Under the pieces are notes generated by a model. The model searched no databases, was not told the DNA's origin, and saw only the letters and a program-made list of their open reading frames with translations. A stretch of 12,841 nucleotides of DNA, taken from the NCBI GenBank assembly GCA_029858755.1, contig JAOUEK010000015.1:1-12841 (forward strand). Direction: 5' to 3'. Below are positions 12,476 to 12,841 of the stretch, piece by piece. Each line of letters starts with the position of its first letter. The first letter of the stretch is position 1. The DNA comes from Thermoleophilia bacterium. Lineage in GTDB: Bacteria > Actinomycetota > Thermoleophilia > Gaiellales > Gaiellaceae. The translations under genes were made by a program, and so were the position numbers.

Positions 12476-12841
12476 CTAGCCTGGCGCCGTCCCCTCCACG
12501 GCGACGGCGGCGCTCTCGAGATCGATCGGGTCGATCGGGTCGAACGGGCCGGCCGGTTCCCCGCGCCAGTGCGGTGTGGTCGGAGCCGTCGCCTGGACGA
12601 CGACAGCGGCGAGGACGACGCAGCCGCCGAGCAGCGTCGCCACGGCCGGGCGCTCGCCGTAGGCGAGCCAGACCCACAGCGGGCTGAGCACGACCTCCAG
12701 GAGGGCGATCAACGCAACCTCGGCGGGCGCGATCAACCGTGCGCCGACCGTGAACAGGGCGAGTGAGAGCCCCATCTGCCCCACCCCGAGGGCGGCGAGG
12801 ATCGCCCAGTCCTCGCTACCTGCGTTCGCCGTCGACACGAA
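12476..12841 (-). CDS. EamA/DMT-superfamily transporter, C-terminal part (5' end beyond window)
   Basis: The last 122 residues of a drug/metabolite transporter of the EamA (RhaT-like) family; the frame continues off the right edge, so GTG 12838 is probably internal. Three hydrophobic segments are visible: WAILAALGVGQMGLSLALF, EVALIALLEVVLSPLWVWL and ATLLGGCVVLAAVVVQA. The central AEVALIALLEVVLSPLWVWLAYGE stretch, with its Glu and the GE after the helix, is the typical final EamA repeat signature. Full-length relatives have ten membrane helices and sit in the inner membrane; the substrate cannot be predicted. After the last helix comes a roughly 37-residue hydrophilic acidic tail with FDPIDPIDLE, encoded by a 9-base tandem repeat, longer than usual for the family. 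Confidence 0.82.
   Translation of the reverse strand, partial: FVSTANAGSEDWAILAALGVGQMGLSLALFTVGARLIAPAEVALIALLEVVLSPLWVWLAYGERPAVATLLGGCVVLAAVVVQATAPTTPHWRGEPAGPFDPIDPIDLESAAVAVEGTAPG

Noticed and set aside
1..12841. tRNA, rRNA, CRISPR array, riboswitch or lysine-responsive leader before dapE
   Set aside because: No such structures or repeats were seen, and the 29-base gap before dapE leaves no space for a leader riboswitch.

Overview
The window is very GC-rich, with strong G/C preference at third codon positions, frequent GTG starts, 4-base stop/start overlaps and few recognisable Shine-Dalgarno sites. It encodes a succinylase-branch diaminopimelate/lysine cluster, MurT/GatD (amidation of lipid II, a Gram-positive trait), two sigma-70 factors of the RpoD type and a protein built from HNH-associated repeats. 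This points to a high-GC actinobacterium. A deep-branching class such as Thermoleophilia (Solirubrobacterales/Gaiellales) is my inference, because DapD is of the short E. coli type and not the divergent mycobacterial type. All but one or two genes look like chromosomal housekeeping. I see no rRNA, tRNA, CRISPR array, insertion sequence or prophage.

Layout. (1) 1-3038, minus strand: dapE -> dapC -> dapD (dapD runs off the left edge), three steps of meso-diaminopimelate synthesis. (2) 3068-6056, plus strand: hflX -> dUTPase-Nudix fusion -> tyrosine phosphatase, joined by two GTGA overlaps. Only 29 bases separate it from divergent dapE. (3) 6060-8179, minus strand: murT -> gatD, joined by an ATGA overlap; gatD converges on the phosphatase with 3 bases between the stops. 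(4) 8264-8953, plus strand: a stand-alone HNH-repeat DNA-binding-type protein with an AT-rich promoter/operator. A perfect 16-bp palindrome closes it against (5) 8963-9772, minus strand: a stand-alone class II glutamine amidotransferase. (6) 9907-10791 (+) and 10821-11879 (-): two convergent RpoD-family sigma factors, one without and one with a region 1.1-like N-terminus. (7) 12078-12415, minus strand: two small uncharacterised ORFs (31 and 81 codons, ATGA overlap) behind a perfect 14-bp palindrome next to a consensus TTGACA. (8) 12476-12841, minus strand: the C-terminal end of an EamA/DMT transporter.

Blocks 1 and 3 both serve the cell wall: DAP supplies lysine and, in many actinobacteria, the peptidoglycan cross-link, and MurT/GatD amidates the stem peptide. 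Block 2 combines a ribosome-associated GTPase with nucleotide-pool sanitation. The least expected items are the single-ORF dUTPase-Nudix fusion, the HNH-repeat protein with its symmetrical control region, the palindrome-controlled small-ORF pair, and the TANNNT elements placed 6-8 bases upstream of several starts, which suggest leaderless transcription.
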